A DNA stretch of 64,000 nt, from NCBI RefSeq assembly GCF_017696205.1, contig NZ_JAAORD010000001.1, forward strand, positions 310,001 to 374,000. Direction: 5' to 3'. The notes beneath the pieces are model-generated. The model had not been told where the DNA came from. It was given only the letters and a program-made list of their open reading frames with translations, and ran no database searches. This DNA comes from Prochlorococcus marinus XMU1402 (GTDB lineage Bacteria; Cyanobacteriota; Cyanobacteriia; PCC-6307; Cyanobiaceae). Each line of letters begins with the position of its first letter. Position 1 is the first letter of the stretch. The position numbers and the translations under genes were made by a program. Shown in pieces: positions 45,953-54,400 of this stretch.

Positions 45953-47047
45953 TTAATCTTTTTTATATTTAAGCTGAGAAATTACTGCTGCAGTTTCATC
46001 TAGATCAGGACGCTTTCCTTTATAAATAGGTTGAAAAAGTGCTCCATCTTTAATGGCATAAAGATAATCCACTTCAATTAATTCTCCTGGATTTGGAATA
46101 TCTTGATTAGCAGGAATCGTACACTTGCCGACAGATATCCAATTGCCATTATCATTTATTTCAATTGATACAGAACGCTTTCCTTCTGAAATAGAAGTGA
46201 CTCTCAGAGTGGCACTTTCTACAAATTTAAGTTTCAGTGCGTTCCCTCCGGAACTTGGTCTACCTTCGTTGTATGTGGCATCTCCATTTTTAAAAACTAC
46301 ACCTTCTTCATTGTTAGATTTTGCGCTTTCTACAAAAGCTTTCACTTTTTCTAAGCTATCTGCAAAGGTTGGGGAATCAACTTTTAAAGCATTATCAAGT
46401 TTTTTTGATTTGATTTCTTCTCCAAGTTTCCCAAGATGAGAAACACGATCGCCGAATAAATTTTCTTTGGCATCTACTCCTTTGAACTTGAGAACATCAA
46501 AGATAACTAAATGATCCCCCATGTCTTCAGTATCTATTTCAGTATCTATAAACCCTCCGTCTTTAAGTTTTTCCAGTGCATCCTGAATAGGTTTCTGCAA
46601 ACCTACTCGCAAACCTTTACGGTTAGATGCAATGATTTCTGAGGAAGTAATACTTGCTCCCCGACGTTCTCCATCATGTTTTGTCTGCATAAAAACTTTC
46701 GGAAAATCATTGAAAACTTCTTCAAGGTTTTCATAATTTATCGAGTTTAGTAATTGAGGCTTAAAGTCTGTAGATTCTCCAGCTTTTTCTGTTTCTGCAT
46801 ATTCAATGCCACTATCTTCAGGTGCATAACCCTTTGAAGTTTTTGATAGTACTAACTTGTCGTATATTTTTTTTGCATCTTCGTAAGGAACTGGAGTTTT
46901 TGTCTTTGTTCCACTCTGTAGAGGTTTGCCTCGTCGCCCATATTGAAAGGTTACATTGAATCCGCCATCAACTTCTTTAAGTTCTGCCTGATAAACTTTG
47001 TCTGATGACCCATCCGTAAATGATAAAGATATTTTTTCGTTACTCAT
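45953..47047 (-). CDS. WGR domain plus ATP-dependent DNA ligase-like protein
   Basis: A 364-residue fusion. Residues 1-80 form a WGR domain (ISLSFTDGSSDKVYQAEL...FNVTFQYGRRGKPLQSGTKT), a DNA-end binding module known from PARP1/2. From about 100 follows a nucleotidyltransferase ligase core: motif I KHDGER (adenylated Lys near 123), motif III FIDTEID with IFDVL, motif IV EEGVVFK, motif V ALKLKF, then an OB-fold-like C-terminus. It should seal nicks or adenylate DNA ends. Start: ATG at 47047, two codons inside a longer TTG frame. Its place in an island next to a retron suggests DNA-end processing in defence or repair. Confidence 0.87.
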   Translation of the reverse strand: MSNEKISLSFTDGSSDKVYQAELKEVDGGFNVTFQYGRRGKPLQSGTKTKTPVPYEDAKKIYDKLVLSKTSKGYAPEDSGIEYAETEKAGESTDFKPQLLNSINYENLEEVFNDFPKVFMQTKHDGERRGASITSSEIIASNRKGLRVGLQKPIQDALEKLKDGGFIDTEIDTEDMGDHLVIFDVLKFKGVDAKENLFGDRVSHLGKLGEEIKSKKLDNALKVDSPTFADSLEKVKAFVESAKSNNEEGVVFKNGDATYNEGRPSSGGNALKLKFVESATLRVTSISEGKRSVSIEINDNGNWISVGKCTIPANQDIPNPGELIEVDYLYAIKDGALFQPIYKGKRPDLDETAAVISQLKYKKD

Positions 47048-47311
47048 AATCAAAGCCTAAATTTAAGAAAATTTTTTCTGTAAAAATACAAATAAATATT
47101 TTTAAAATTAAATCATTAAAATAAAATTTAATCTTCTTTTATAACTTTATGTAAATCAAGATTTTGAATCGTAGTTAGAAACTTTACATGAATTAATAAA
47201 TAATTTTTTGAAATTTAATTATTTTTAAATTGGTTATTTATAAATTAATTTTGATAAAAGTTTTTCTATAGATAATCTATATATATAAGATTCTTTCTGA
47301 ATTAAAAAATC

Positions 47312-48166
47312 ATGATAGATCTGAAAAGAAATAGTAAAAAAGAACCTGTAAAAGCTACTGGATTAAGAGCGCGAGCATCTTCGTCTTACTCTCCTAATCA
47401 GAAAGATGATTTCAAAATAAGTAGAGGAAGGTTTTCTAATTTTTTAACCTGTAAAAGATGTTTTTACTTGGATAGAGTAAAAGGTTTAGACCCACCAGGA
47501 ACGCCGGGATGGACTTTAAATGAAACTACTGATTTACTCTTAAAAAAAGAATTTGATTATTGCAGAGAAAGACAAATTCCACATAGATTATTTATCGATA
47601 ATGATTTAAGTCATCTAGTTCCTTTTGATCATCCTGAGATGGATGATTGGCGTAATTCTCTCCATAAAGGATTGATGCTTCGCCATAAGGATACAAATAT
47701 CATCTTGACAGGAGGGGTTGATGATATTTGGCAGCATAAGATTACTAAGGAATTAATAGTTGTTGATTACAAGTCACAGGCAAAACTTGGGAGAGTAGAT
47801 AAACGAGATTATCTTGATGATCCCTATCATGAAGGCTATAAAATCCAAATGGATTTCTATGCCTATCTTCTTAAGGGGATGGGATTTGATGTTCATAAAA
47901 CATCCTATTTTTTAGTTTGCAATGCAAAAAGAGATGATGAAGAATTTAATAAAAGAATGAATTTTGACGAATATTTAGTCCCTTATAATTGGAATATTGA
48001 TTGGATTGAGGAAGAAATAGATTCAATGGTTTCTTTGATGAATAATGACCAGATTCCGGAACCAAATCTATCCTGTAAAAATTGTGCTTATTCCGAGCAA
48101 TATGCCAAGTTAGTTTGTAATCCTGTGAAAGATGATAGTGAAGAGATTCAGGGGAATCTGTTTTAG
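47312..48166 (+). CDS. PD-(D/E)XK nuclease with Cas4-like cysteines
   Basis: A 284-residue nuclease of the PD-(D/E)XK (PDDEXK_1/Cas4-RecB-like) superfamily. The active site is ILTGGVDDIW (Asp) followed by LIVVDYKSQAK (D-x-K). It has an N-terminal cysteine pair (LTCKRCFYLDRVKG) and a C-terminal cysteine pair (LSCKNCAYSEQYA), the arrangement that binds an Fe-S cluster in Cas4/AddB-type enzymes. QMDFYAYLLKGMG is the conserved helix with a Gln/Tyr pair. No Cas genes are nearby. Substrate is probably DNA ends. Confidence 0.85.
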   Translation: MIDLKRNSKKEPVKATGLRARASSSYSPNQKDDFKISRGRFSNFLTCKRCFYLDRVKGLDPPGTPGWTLNETTDLLLKKEFDYCRERQIPHRLFIDNDLSHLVPFDHPEMDDWRNSLHKGLMLRHKDTNIILTGGVDDIWQHKITKELIVVDYKSQAKLGRVDKRDYLDDPYHEGYKIQMDFYAYLLKGMGFDVHKTSYFLVCNAKRDDEEFNKRMNFDEYLVPYNWNIDWIEEEIDSMVSLMNNDQIPEPNLSCKNCAYSEQYAKLVCNPVKDDSEEIQGNLF

Positions 48167-48193
48167 CCAACTTTTTGCCAATGCTTTAGCTGG

Positions 48194-48258
48194 AATGCGA
48201 TAATTTTATTGATTGACAGTTGATCTACAATAAGGAGCAATTAGCTCCTTTTTTTATG
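48194..48258 (+). repeat. 65-bp repeat, copy C
   Basis: Nearly identical to copy A through the hairpin (AGGAGC/GCTCCT, loop AATTA) and T-run, ending in the ATG of the DUF3764-like gene at 48256. Copies A and C precede homologous genes, B precedes an unrelated one. Confidence 0.85.
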
Positions 48259-48540
48259 TCAATTGAAACAACTGTTTTGGATTTCAAATTAAGCAATACT
48301 TTTGAAGAATATGAGGCTCATATGAATGCTCCTGAACAACAGGCGATGTTTAAAGAGATGGGAGTAAAAACTTTTTATATTGGCAAATCATTAGAAGACC
48401 CCAAAAGAGCGACAGTTATGTTTCAAGGTCCAGTAAATACTTGTTACGACATCTTTGTTAACCCAGAAACTAAACCAATAGTTGAAGCATCGGGTCATAT
48501 TTATGAAGGGACAATAATTAACCGCTGGATTTCTGAATAA
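48256..48540 (+). CDS. DUF3764-like protein, second copy
   Basis: A 94-residue homologue of the gene at 33835, starting MSIETTVLDFKLSNTFEEYE and ending GHIYEGTIINRWISE. A longer in-frame start at 48220 lies inside repeat copy C, so the ATG after the T-run is preferred. The repeat and this gene appear to have been duplicated together. Function unknown. Confidence 0.7.
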   Translation: MSIETTVLDFKLSNTFEEYEAHMNAPEQQAMFKEMGVKTFYIGKSLEDPKRATVMFQGPVNTCYDIFVNPETKPIVEASGHIYEGTIINRWISE

Positions 48541-48542
48541 TT

Positions 48543-48860
48543 TTGAAACGCCTACTGCTACCACTTCTGGCTGCCTTGGCATTACCTAATTATCTTAATG
48601 CCAATGAAAAAGTTTCATCTGAAATGAGTGAAATTGAAGCTAATAAAATACTTCTTGGTCAAGTTCTTTCTGTCTGCTATGCAGTAGATAGAAATCACAT
48701 AACCATGAAACAAAAAATAGATATGCTGGGATTTGCTCTAAACCTCCACGAACGTGATCATGGAAATAAAAAAACCTTACAAGAAGATCAAATGAATGCT
48801 GTTGGGAAAGTCCTGGATATCTTCCCAGATTGTTTCCCTGAAGTAAAAAAAAATAAATGA
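48543..48860 (+). CDS. Secreted hypothetical protein (105 aa)
   Basis: TTG start, then a clear signal peptide (KRLLLPLLAALALPNYLNA) and about 85 mature residues, helical and charged, with two Cys (LSVCYAVD and FPDCFPE) able to form a disulfide. Overlaps the next gene by 4 bp (ATGA), so translation is coupled. Confidence 0.68.
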   Translation: MKRLLLPLLAALALPNYLNANEKVSSEMSEIEANKILLGQVLSVCYAVDRNHITMKQKIDMLGFALNLHERDHGNKKTLQEDQMNAVGKVLDIFPDCFPEVKKNK

Positions 48861-49408
48861 AACGCTTATTTTTCCTGCCGCTTTTATTGGGTTTTATTTC
48901 TCCAGTAATGGCTAAAGAAATTTGTACTCTTACAAGTGAAGTAGAAAAAGATGTAACTATAACTTTGAAATATACTGGTTCAGCTGGTGGTATAGGATCT
49001 CTAAATTATAAAAATAAACCTTCATTAGGTTTCTATGTAGGTATCTGGAATGGATATGGAGGTCAGTATTACACTGCAAGATCATATTCACCTGAATTGT
49101 TAAACGAAGAAAAAACCTTTCAGGAAAGAACAAAAAATACAACAGAAATAGGTACAGGACATTTTATGAATTTTGTTGGCAATCAACTAGCACGAGCGAC
49201 TTCAAAAGAAGATAGGAAATCTGGAAAATTTAGAGCATTGATGCCGCAACTTTCTCAAAATTATTACTACTCAATTCCGTTTACAGAGAAGGGACAATAT
49301 GGAAGACAGAAATTATCAAAAGAAATGAAAACAATTATTGATGCAGCAGAGGGATTTTTTGTTGATACAGGTGGATGTAGAAAGTTTTTTCCTTATGGAT
49401 GGGATTAA
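48857..49408 (+). CDS. Secreted hypothetical protein (183 aa)
   Basis: Signal peptide MKRLFFLPLLLGFISPVMA followed by a beta-rich mature part (TLTSEVEKDVTITLKYTGSAGGIGSLNYKN) and a basic C-terminus with one Cys (TGGCRKFFPYGWD). Exported. The start overlaps the stop of the upstream secreted protein. Family not recognised. Confidence 0.68.
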   Translation: MKRLFFLPLLLGFISPVMAKEICTLTSEVEKDVTITLKYTGSAGGIGSLNYKNKPSLGFYVGIWNGYGGQYYTARSYSPELLNEEKTFQERTKNTTEIGTGHFMNFVGNQLARATSKEDRKSGKFRALMPQLSQNYYYSIPFTEKGQYGRQKLSKEMKTIIDAAEGFFVDTGGCRKFFPYGWD

Positions 49409-49749
49409 ATTAGAGGATCTTTTTAAAATATTAATTGATGACTATATCATTATTTTTTTTAGAAAAAGAATTTGTATTATGTAATATGTTTTTAATTTTT
49501 TTAATTAAATGTTAGTTATGGAGAATATCTTAATCAGCAGAATAATCATCTTATAAATTCATACTTGTGTTGTGACAATCGAAAAAAAGAACAATACAAA
49601 AGGACATCTTCAAAATTTCTTTTATAGTAGATTTAGGACAAAACCTGACTGTCGATAAACCCTCTCATATCTTTTGAGAACAGGCGAATATAAATTTAAT
49701 ATTTCTAAAATTCACTATCTTTTTTTCAAATTATTCAAGGTGTTTTTTA
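49409..49749 (+). other. Intergenic region
   Basis: About 340 bp, very AT-rich. I see no convincing gene, RNA signature or terminator with a strong stem. Confidence 0.5.
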
Positions 49750-49926
49750 ATGCCTTTGGAATTCATCTATTTTGATGTTAATTTCCTTAAGGATAATTTT
49801 TCAGATAAAAATTACTCACTTTTAAATATTTTAAAATCATCATGGATAAGAAAAAAATCAGTTCCAATCCCCGCAGGTTTAAGTCAATACGACAAAAGAC
49901 CAGCTTTAGATTTCCGCATATCGTAA
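49750..49926 (+). CDS. Possible small protein (58 aa)
   Basis: Frame starting MPLEFIYFDVNFLKDNFSDK and ending RPALDFRIS. It overlaps the frame at 49842 in a different phase, so at most one is likely to be the functional gene over the shared part; a frameshifted ancestor is also possible. Confidence 0.35.
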   Translation: MPLEFIYFDVNFLKDNFSDKNYSLLNILKSSWIRKKSVPIPAGLSQYDKRPALDFRIS

Positions 49927-50075
49927 ATGAAGAAAAGATGGAAGTCTGGGTTTATATTGCCTCAGGATTCCCAACTACATTAGCAGTTCCGCATTTAATG
50001 AAAATTCATTATCCGGGTTACAAAAGTTGCTTATGTAATAGAGAAACTTTTATTAGTATTGGCGGCAGATTGTAA
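49842..50075 (+). CDS. Hypothetical basic protein (77 aa)
   Basis: Starts MDKKKISSNPRRFKSIRQKT; basic N-terminus and a more ordered C-terminal half (MEVWVYIASGFPTTLAVPHL, then IHYPGYKSCLCNRETF with a CxC). The C-terminal half looks protein-like, and the true start may be the internal Met near residue 33. Competes with the frame at 49750. Confidence 0.42.
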   Translation: MDKKKISSNPRRFKSIRQKTSFRFPHIVNEEKMEVWVYIASGFPTTLAVPHLMKIHYPGYKSCLCNRETFISIGGRL

Positions 50076-50128
50076 ATTTAGAGTTATTCAAAAACAAAAA
50101 TTTCAAGCAAAAACTACTTTAAAAAACT

Positions 50129-50302
50129 ATGAAAAAAGTAATTATTCAATGGCAGGATCAATTTGGAAATTGGCAGCACTACACCACGATGCATCATCAA
50201 CCATCTGCATATAAGACTGCTCAAAATAGAGCCTCTAGACAAAATAGGAGATATAGATTAGTGGATGATGGTGGACATTTATTAGATCTAATTAACCCTT
50301 GA
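50129..50302 (+). CDS. Hypothetical basic protein (57 aa)
   Basis: Starts MKKVIIQWQDQFGNWQHYTT; the middle is Gln/Arg-rich (KTAQNRASRQNRRYRLVDD) and the end is HLLDLINP. It looks like a compact beta-rich single domain. Ends 4 bp before the next gene, so co-transcription is likely. Confidence 0.58.
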   Translation: MKKVIIQWQDQFGNWQHYTTMHHQPSAYKTAQNRASRQNRRYRLVDDGGHLLDLINP

Positions 50303-50306
50303 AATC

Positions 50307-50543
50307 ATGAAAGCTTTAATTTATTTCTTTATTTTTTTTAATATTTCCTCTGTAAATGCCCTTACATGGGCTGAGTTTTGGGAACCATTTGTTGAAAGTG
50401 CACAGAACTATTCAAGAATAAGAAACAGGACTGAAACCTGTTATAAAGTAGTCCGTTATGAGGAGTATGTTCCTGGAAATGAATGGTCTTCTGGATTTGT
50501 TAGGCATAAGACGGAAAAACACTCAATTCATTGTCCATATTAA
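50307..50543 (+). CDS. Secreted hypothetical protein (78 aa)
   Basis: Signal peptide MKALIYFFIFFNISSVNA followed by LTWAEFWEPFVESAQNYSRI and a C-terminus with two Cys (TETCYKVVR, SIHCPY). Exported; function unknown. Confidence 0.65.
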   Translation: MKALIYFFIFFNISSVNALTWAEFWEPFVESAQNYSRIRNRTETCYKVVRYEEYVPGNEWSSGFVRHKTEKHSIHCPY

Positions 50544-50569
50544 ATATGATTCAAGCCATCTAAATTGAA

Positions 50570-50827
50570 ATGAGAAAAATACTATTAACTATTTTTTCTG
50601 CAGCTTTTGTTTTTATTGGTCCTATAAATGCATGCCCATTAGAGGAGGAGGACAAGAATAAAATGCTTAATGAATTATGCACTATGGACGATGGAGATTG
50701 GTCGAGCAACAGACTTAACGAGATGATTATTTTGTTTAAGTTTGGGAAATTACCTCCTGAGAAGAGTAATAAAGGTAATCAAATACTTGCAGGTTTAACT
50801 TGCAGTTTTAGAAATTATAAAAATTGA
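50570..50827 (+). CDS. Secreted hypothetical protein (85 aa)
   Basis: Signal peptide MRKILLTIFSAAFVFIGPINA, mature part starting CPLEEEDKNKMLNELCTMDD with three Cys in all. The Cys directly after the cleavage site does not have a convincing lipobox, so lipidation is uncertain. Third member of a run of small exported proteins here. Confidence 0.65.
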   Translation: MRKILLTIFSAAFVFIGPINACPLEEEDKNKMLNELCTMDDGDWSSNRLNEMIILFKFGKLPPEKSNKGNQILAGLTCSFRNYKN

Positions 50828-50837
50828 ATTATCTATT

Positions 50838-51377
50838 TTAATTAAAAGCTTTTTCAATTGATTGAGGGTCTATGGAACAGGCATTACTTCCAAAACCATT
50901 TAAATCATAACAAGCATCGCCAAAAAAATAACCGCAGCCATCTTGGAGGCCATCTCCTCCATTCTCATCCAACCATTCCTCAAAAAGTTCCTCATTGAAT
51001 GCATAAATATTATCTTCTTTATCCATCCAATTGTTTATTACCTCTTTTGGACCTTCTAGTATGAAACTTGCTTGTAAATATTTGAAAAGAGGTATCTTGA
51101 TTCCATCAATTTCTTCAATATATGGATTTAATACAGAGACATTTTTTACTTCTATAAATTCAAAACCCTCATCCTCAAAAGGAGAAATGCTGTCAATATT
51201 AAATTCAGCATCTAAATTCTGATTTACTAAATTTAATGCTTCTTTTTCATTTCCCTCTTCAATAAAACCTATCAGTTCCTCATAGCAATCCAGCTCGGTT
51301 ATCGTCTCAATATCATCTTCTTCGATAGGAAAACCTCCTTCAAGATATCCATCAACTTGAAATTTGATTCTGTCCAT
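50838..51377 (-). CDS. Acidic hypothetical protein (179 aa)
   Basis: Starts MDRIKFQVDGYLEGGFPIEE; strongly acidic, with an ordered beta-rich first part (ALNLVNQNLDAEFNIDSISPF) and a C-terminus with three Cys (DGCGYFFGDACYDLNGFGSNACSID) that could bind metal. Convergent with the secreted cluster. Not recognised. Confidence 0.6.
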   Translation of the reverse strand: MDRIKFQVDGYLEGGFPIEEDDIETITELDCYEELIGFIEEGNEKEALNLVNQNLDAEFNIDSISPFEDEGFEFIEVKNVSVLNPYIEEIDGIKIPLFKYLQASFILEGPKEVINNWMDKEDNIYAFNEELFEEWLDENGGDGLQDGCGYFFGDACYDLNGFGSNACSIDPQSIEKAFN

Positions 51378-51474
51378 TTTGATTAAAATTTTTTAAATCA
51401 TACATCGAAAATAATCTTTTTTTCAATTCTGAGGAAAATTAAAAAATATCGTAAAAATTTTTAAATTTATTTTT

Positions 51475-54400
51475 CTAATCGAGCATCATCAGTCTGCAAA
51501 GTCTATTAACCTTTTCAGCTTCATCTACAGTATTAATCAATCCTGTCGCAAGGTTGGGGGATCCAACAATTATAGATAAACATTGTGCCCTGCTTATAGC
51601 AACATTTAGTCTGTTAGGCTCTAATAAAAAGTCAATACCTCTAGGCGCATTATCTCCCGAACTTGCAGTTAATGAATGTATAGCGATTGGAGCTTCCTGC
51701 CCTTGAAAGCGATCAACTGTTCCAACTCTGGCCTTGCCCTTTAATCTCTGTTCTAAAAGATTTACTTGAACGTTATATGGAGCAGTTACCAAGATATGTT
51801 TAGCTTTAATTTCACCAGTTATATTTTTATCAAATTGTGCATACTCAAAACTTCCACCTAAAAGAGAATCAATTATTTGCTCTATTAAGTTTATTTCTTC
51901 AAAACTTTTAACACTGCAGCCATAATGTTCAATTTTTTTAAAGATAATTCCTTTATTTGGATAAGAATCTTCAGACTTACATGATAACGGTTTCCCCCAC
52001 TTTATTGAGTTAATCTTGTTTGATTGACAGCCTATTAATTTTTGATCATAAAAAAGTTCAGAAACAATATTTGTTAATGAAGGTTCCATACGCCAACTTG
52101 TATTTAAAAATATACCCTTATCTTTTGGCACAACATTTGCATCTTTAATTAAATATTCAAGACAGGATTTTCCTGACTCTCCAGGATGATCAGCTTTAGT
52201 TGGTTGTGAAAGTTGCTGTTGATCCCCTACTAAAATAATTGTTTTTGCACATTGAGCCATTACGAGAAGATTCGCAAGGGACATCTGTCCTGCCTCATCA
52301 ATAATTAGAAAATCAAAAGCTTTTTTCATTTCCTCTCTCGAGAAAACCCAAGTAGTTCCGCCAACGACTCTTTCTTTAAGCGTTAAAGATTTTGGAGATA
52401 AGAGCAAAATATCTTTTTCTGAAAGCTCTTGATCTTTTTTATTACTTGTTGCTTTTATGATCTCAATTTCGAGGTCTTGATCTTGGCAAACAATTTTTGT
52501 CTTTATAAGTAAATTATTAATCGCCTGATTACTATTGGAGCTTATTGCTATGTTTTTATCAAGTTTTAGAAGTTCGGTTACTAATTTCGCCGTAACTGAA
52601 GACTTTCCAGTCCCTGGAGGCCCTTGTATCGCAAGTGTTATTCCTGATTCTTTTTCTAAAAATTCAGCTAAAGATTTTGGGATATCAGTCCCATTTTTAT
52701 AGATTTTTTGATTTAAATCAACCAAACCTTTTACAGAATTGCATTCCAAAAAGTTACTTAATGCAGCTGGTAATTTTTTATTTCCATCGATCCATGAATT
52801 AGCTTGCTTTTCAAGGCGATCTCGTAATGGTTTTGAAATATCTACGGGTCTTTTAATTAAAGTACAGGAAGATTTTGGAATCCCTTCTGATTCTCCTTCC
52901 TCAATTCTTTTTTCTAGTTTATTCTTAGGATATTTAAGAGTTATTTCACCATTGTCATTATCAATCGCAACTGCATCAATTCTTAAATTGGTTGAGGCAA
53001 TTTCCAATGTTAGCCTCGAATTATTATCACAGTAAAGTTTAAGTTGTTGTTCTGGATTGAATTTGAATGAATGATAGTAAGCACTAGTTCTTGCAGATTT
53101 TTTCTCCTCACATTTTTGCCAGATAGCATCTTCTATTACCTCGCTATCTTCTAGTAATTCATCAGAGTCAAGGCGCGCAATTTCTTTACGTTCAAAATAA
53201 TTCCACCAATCTATTTTATTTTCCCTGTGATGAAAGGCTAAAAGATGACTTAATAAAAGTTGTGCCCGGAAACTTAATCCTCTTTTACCTGTTTTATTTT
53301 CCCAAAAAGTTTCATCATTTAATTCTTTTGATTTCAGTGTTTTATATTCTTCAGGTAACTCGTCCAATAACTTTTGCGATAAAGATTCCAGTGGCTTGAT
53401 TTCTTGAGATAGTTCATCTTCTTTCTCCTCTTCATGAGATTCAAAAGTTAGACCTTCCGCTTTCTTAAGATTAATAAGCCAATTCTGGAGACGTTCAGTA
53501 GATTCACAATCTTCTCTATTGTAGTCTTCAATTATCTGAAGCCTTGGACTGCCTGTTGGAGATTTGCCTGGAATTTCTGGTTCACCGGAGTTCGCCCATA
53601 TCCTATATGCCACCACTGAATCGCCTGCCGTTTTGACATCTGCATCACGTTTATCCATATAAAGCTTCTCAACTTTTTTTATTGAATAACTATCTTCTCC
53701 TAAAATAATTGTACTGGTCACAATAGGTAAAAGATCAACTAATAAATTTGAGCGGAGCCATTTATCTATTACCGCCTCTTTAGTTGAGTATTGCTGAGCT
53801 ATTCGTCTGATGGCACTTTTTTCATAACTACCGTAATGGTAAATTTTTAAATTTGGATATTTTTCTAACCTTTTTTCAACCCAATCAACCCAACCTTCAA
53901 AAGCTTTTTTTTCTTCTAGGGCATTATGAGCCCACCATGATTTATAAGTAGTTCGAATACTATCTTTTTCTTTAAAACAAATCCCAATAAGATATTCCAG
54001 TTTGCTTCCAAGAACCGGATCCTGAATACCCTCCAAATCAAACCATATGTCACCTTCATCAGGTTTAGTTAATAGCATCAATCCTTTATCTTTTTCGATT
54101 TTTTTTAAAATATAATTTGGTCTTCCATCCGTACCCTTTGGAGAAACTTGTAATTGAGCTTGTTGTTTTAGATCATTCAATATTTCTGTTCTTAATCCTT
54201 TTACTTTTGAACCATCTTTTAATAGTGCTAAATCATCAATGCTATTAATACCTGCTTCTTTAAGTTTCAGACGCTGAGTTTGGCGCATTTTTGCCACCAT
54301 CATCAAATCTCGTGATTTAGCAAGTCTCTCATCAATAAAGGCTGTCCAATCGCCATGATCTCCGGGAATGTCAGTAGGTTCTTTGTCAGGATCAAAATGA

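Noticed and set aside
47312-48166. CRISPR-Cas4
   Set aside because: No repeat-spacer array or other cas gene is present in the window.
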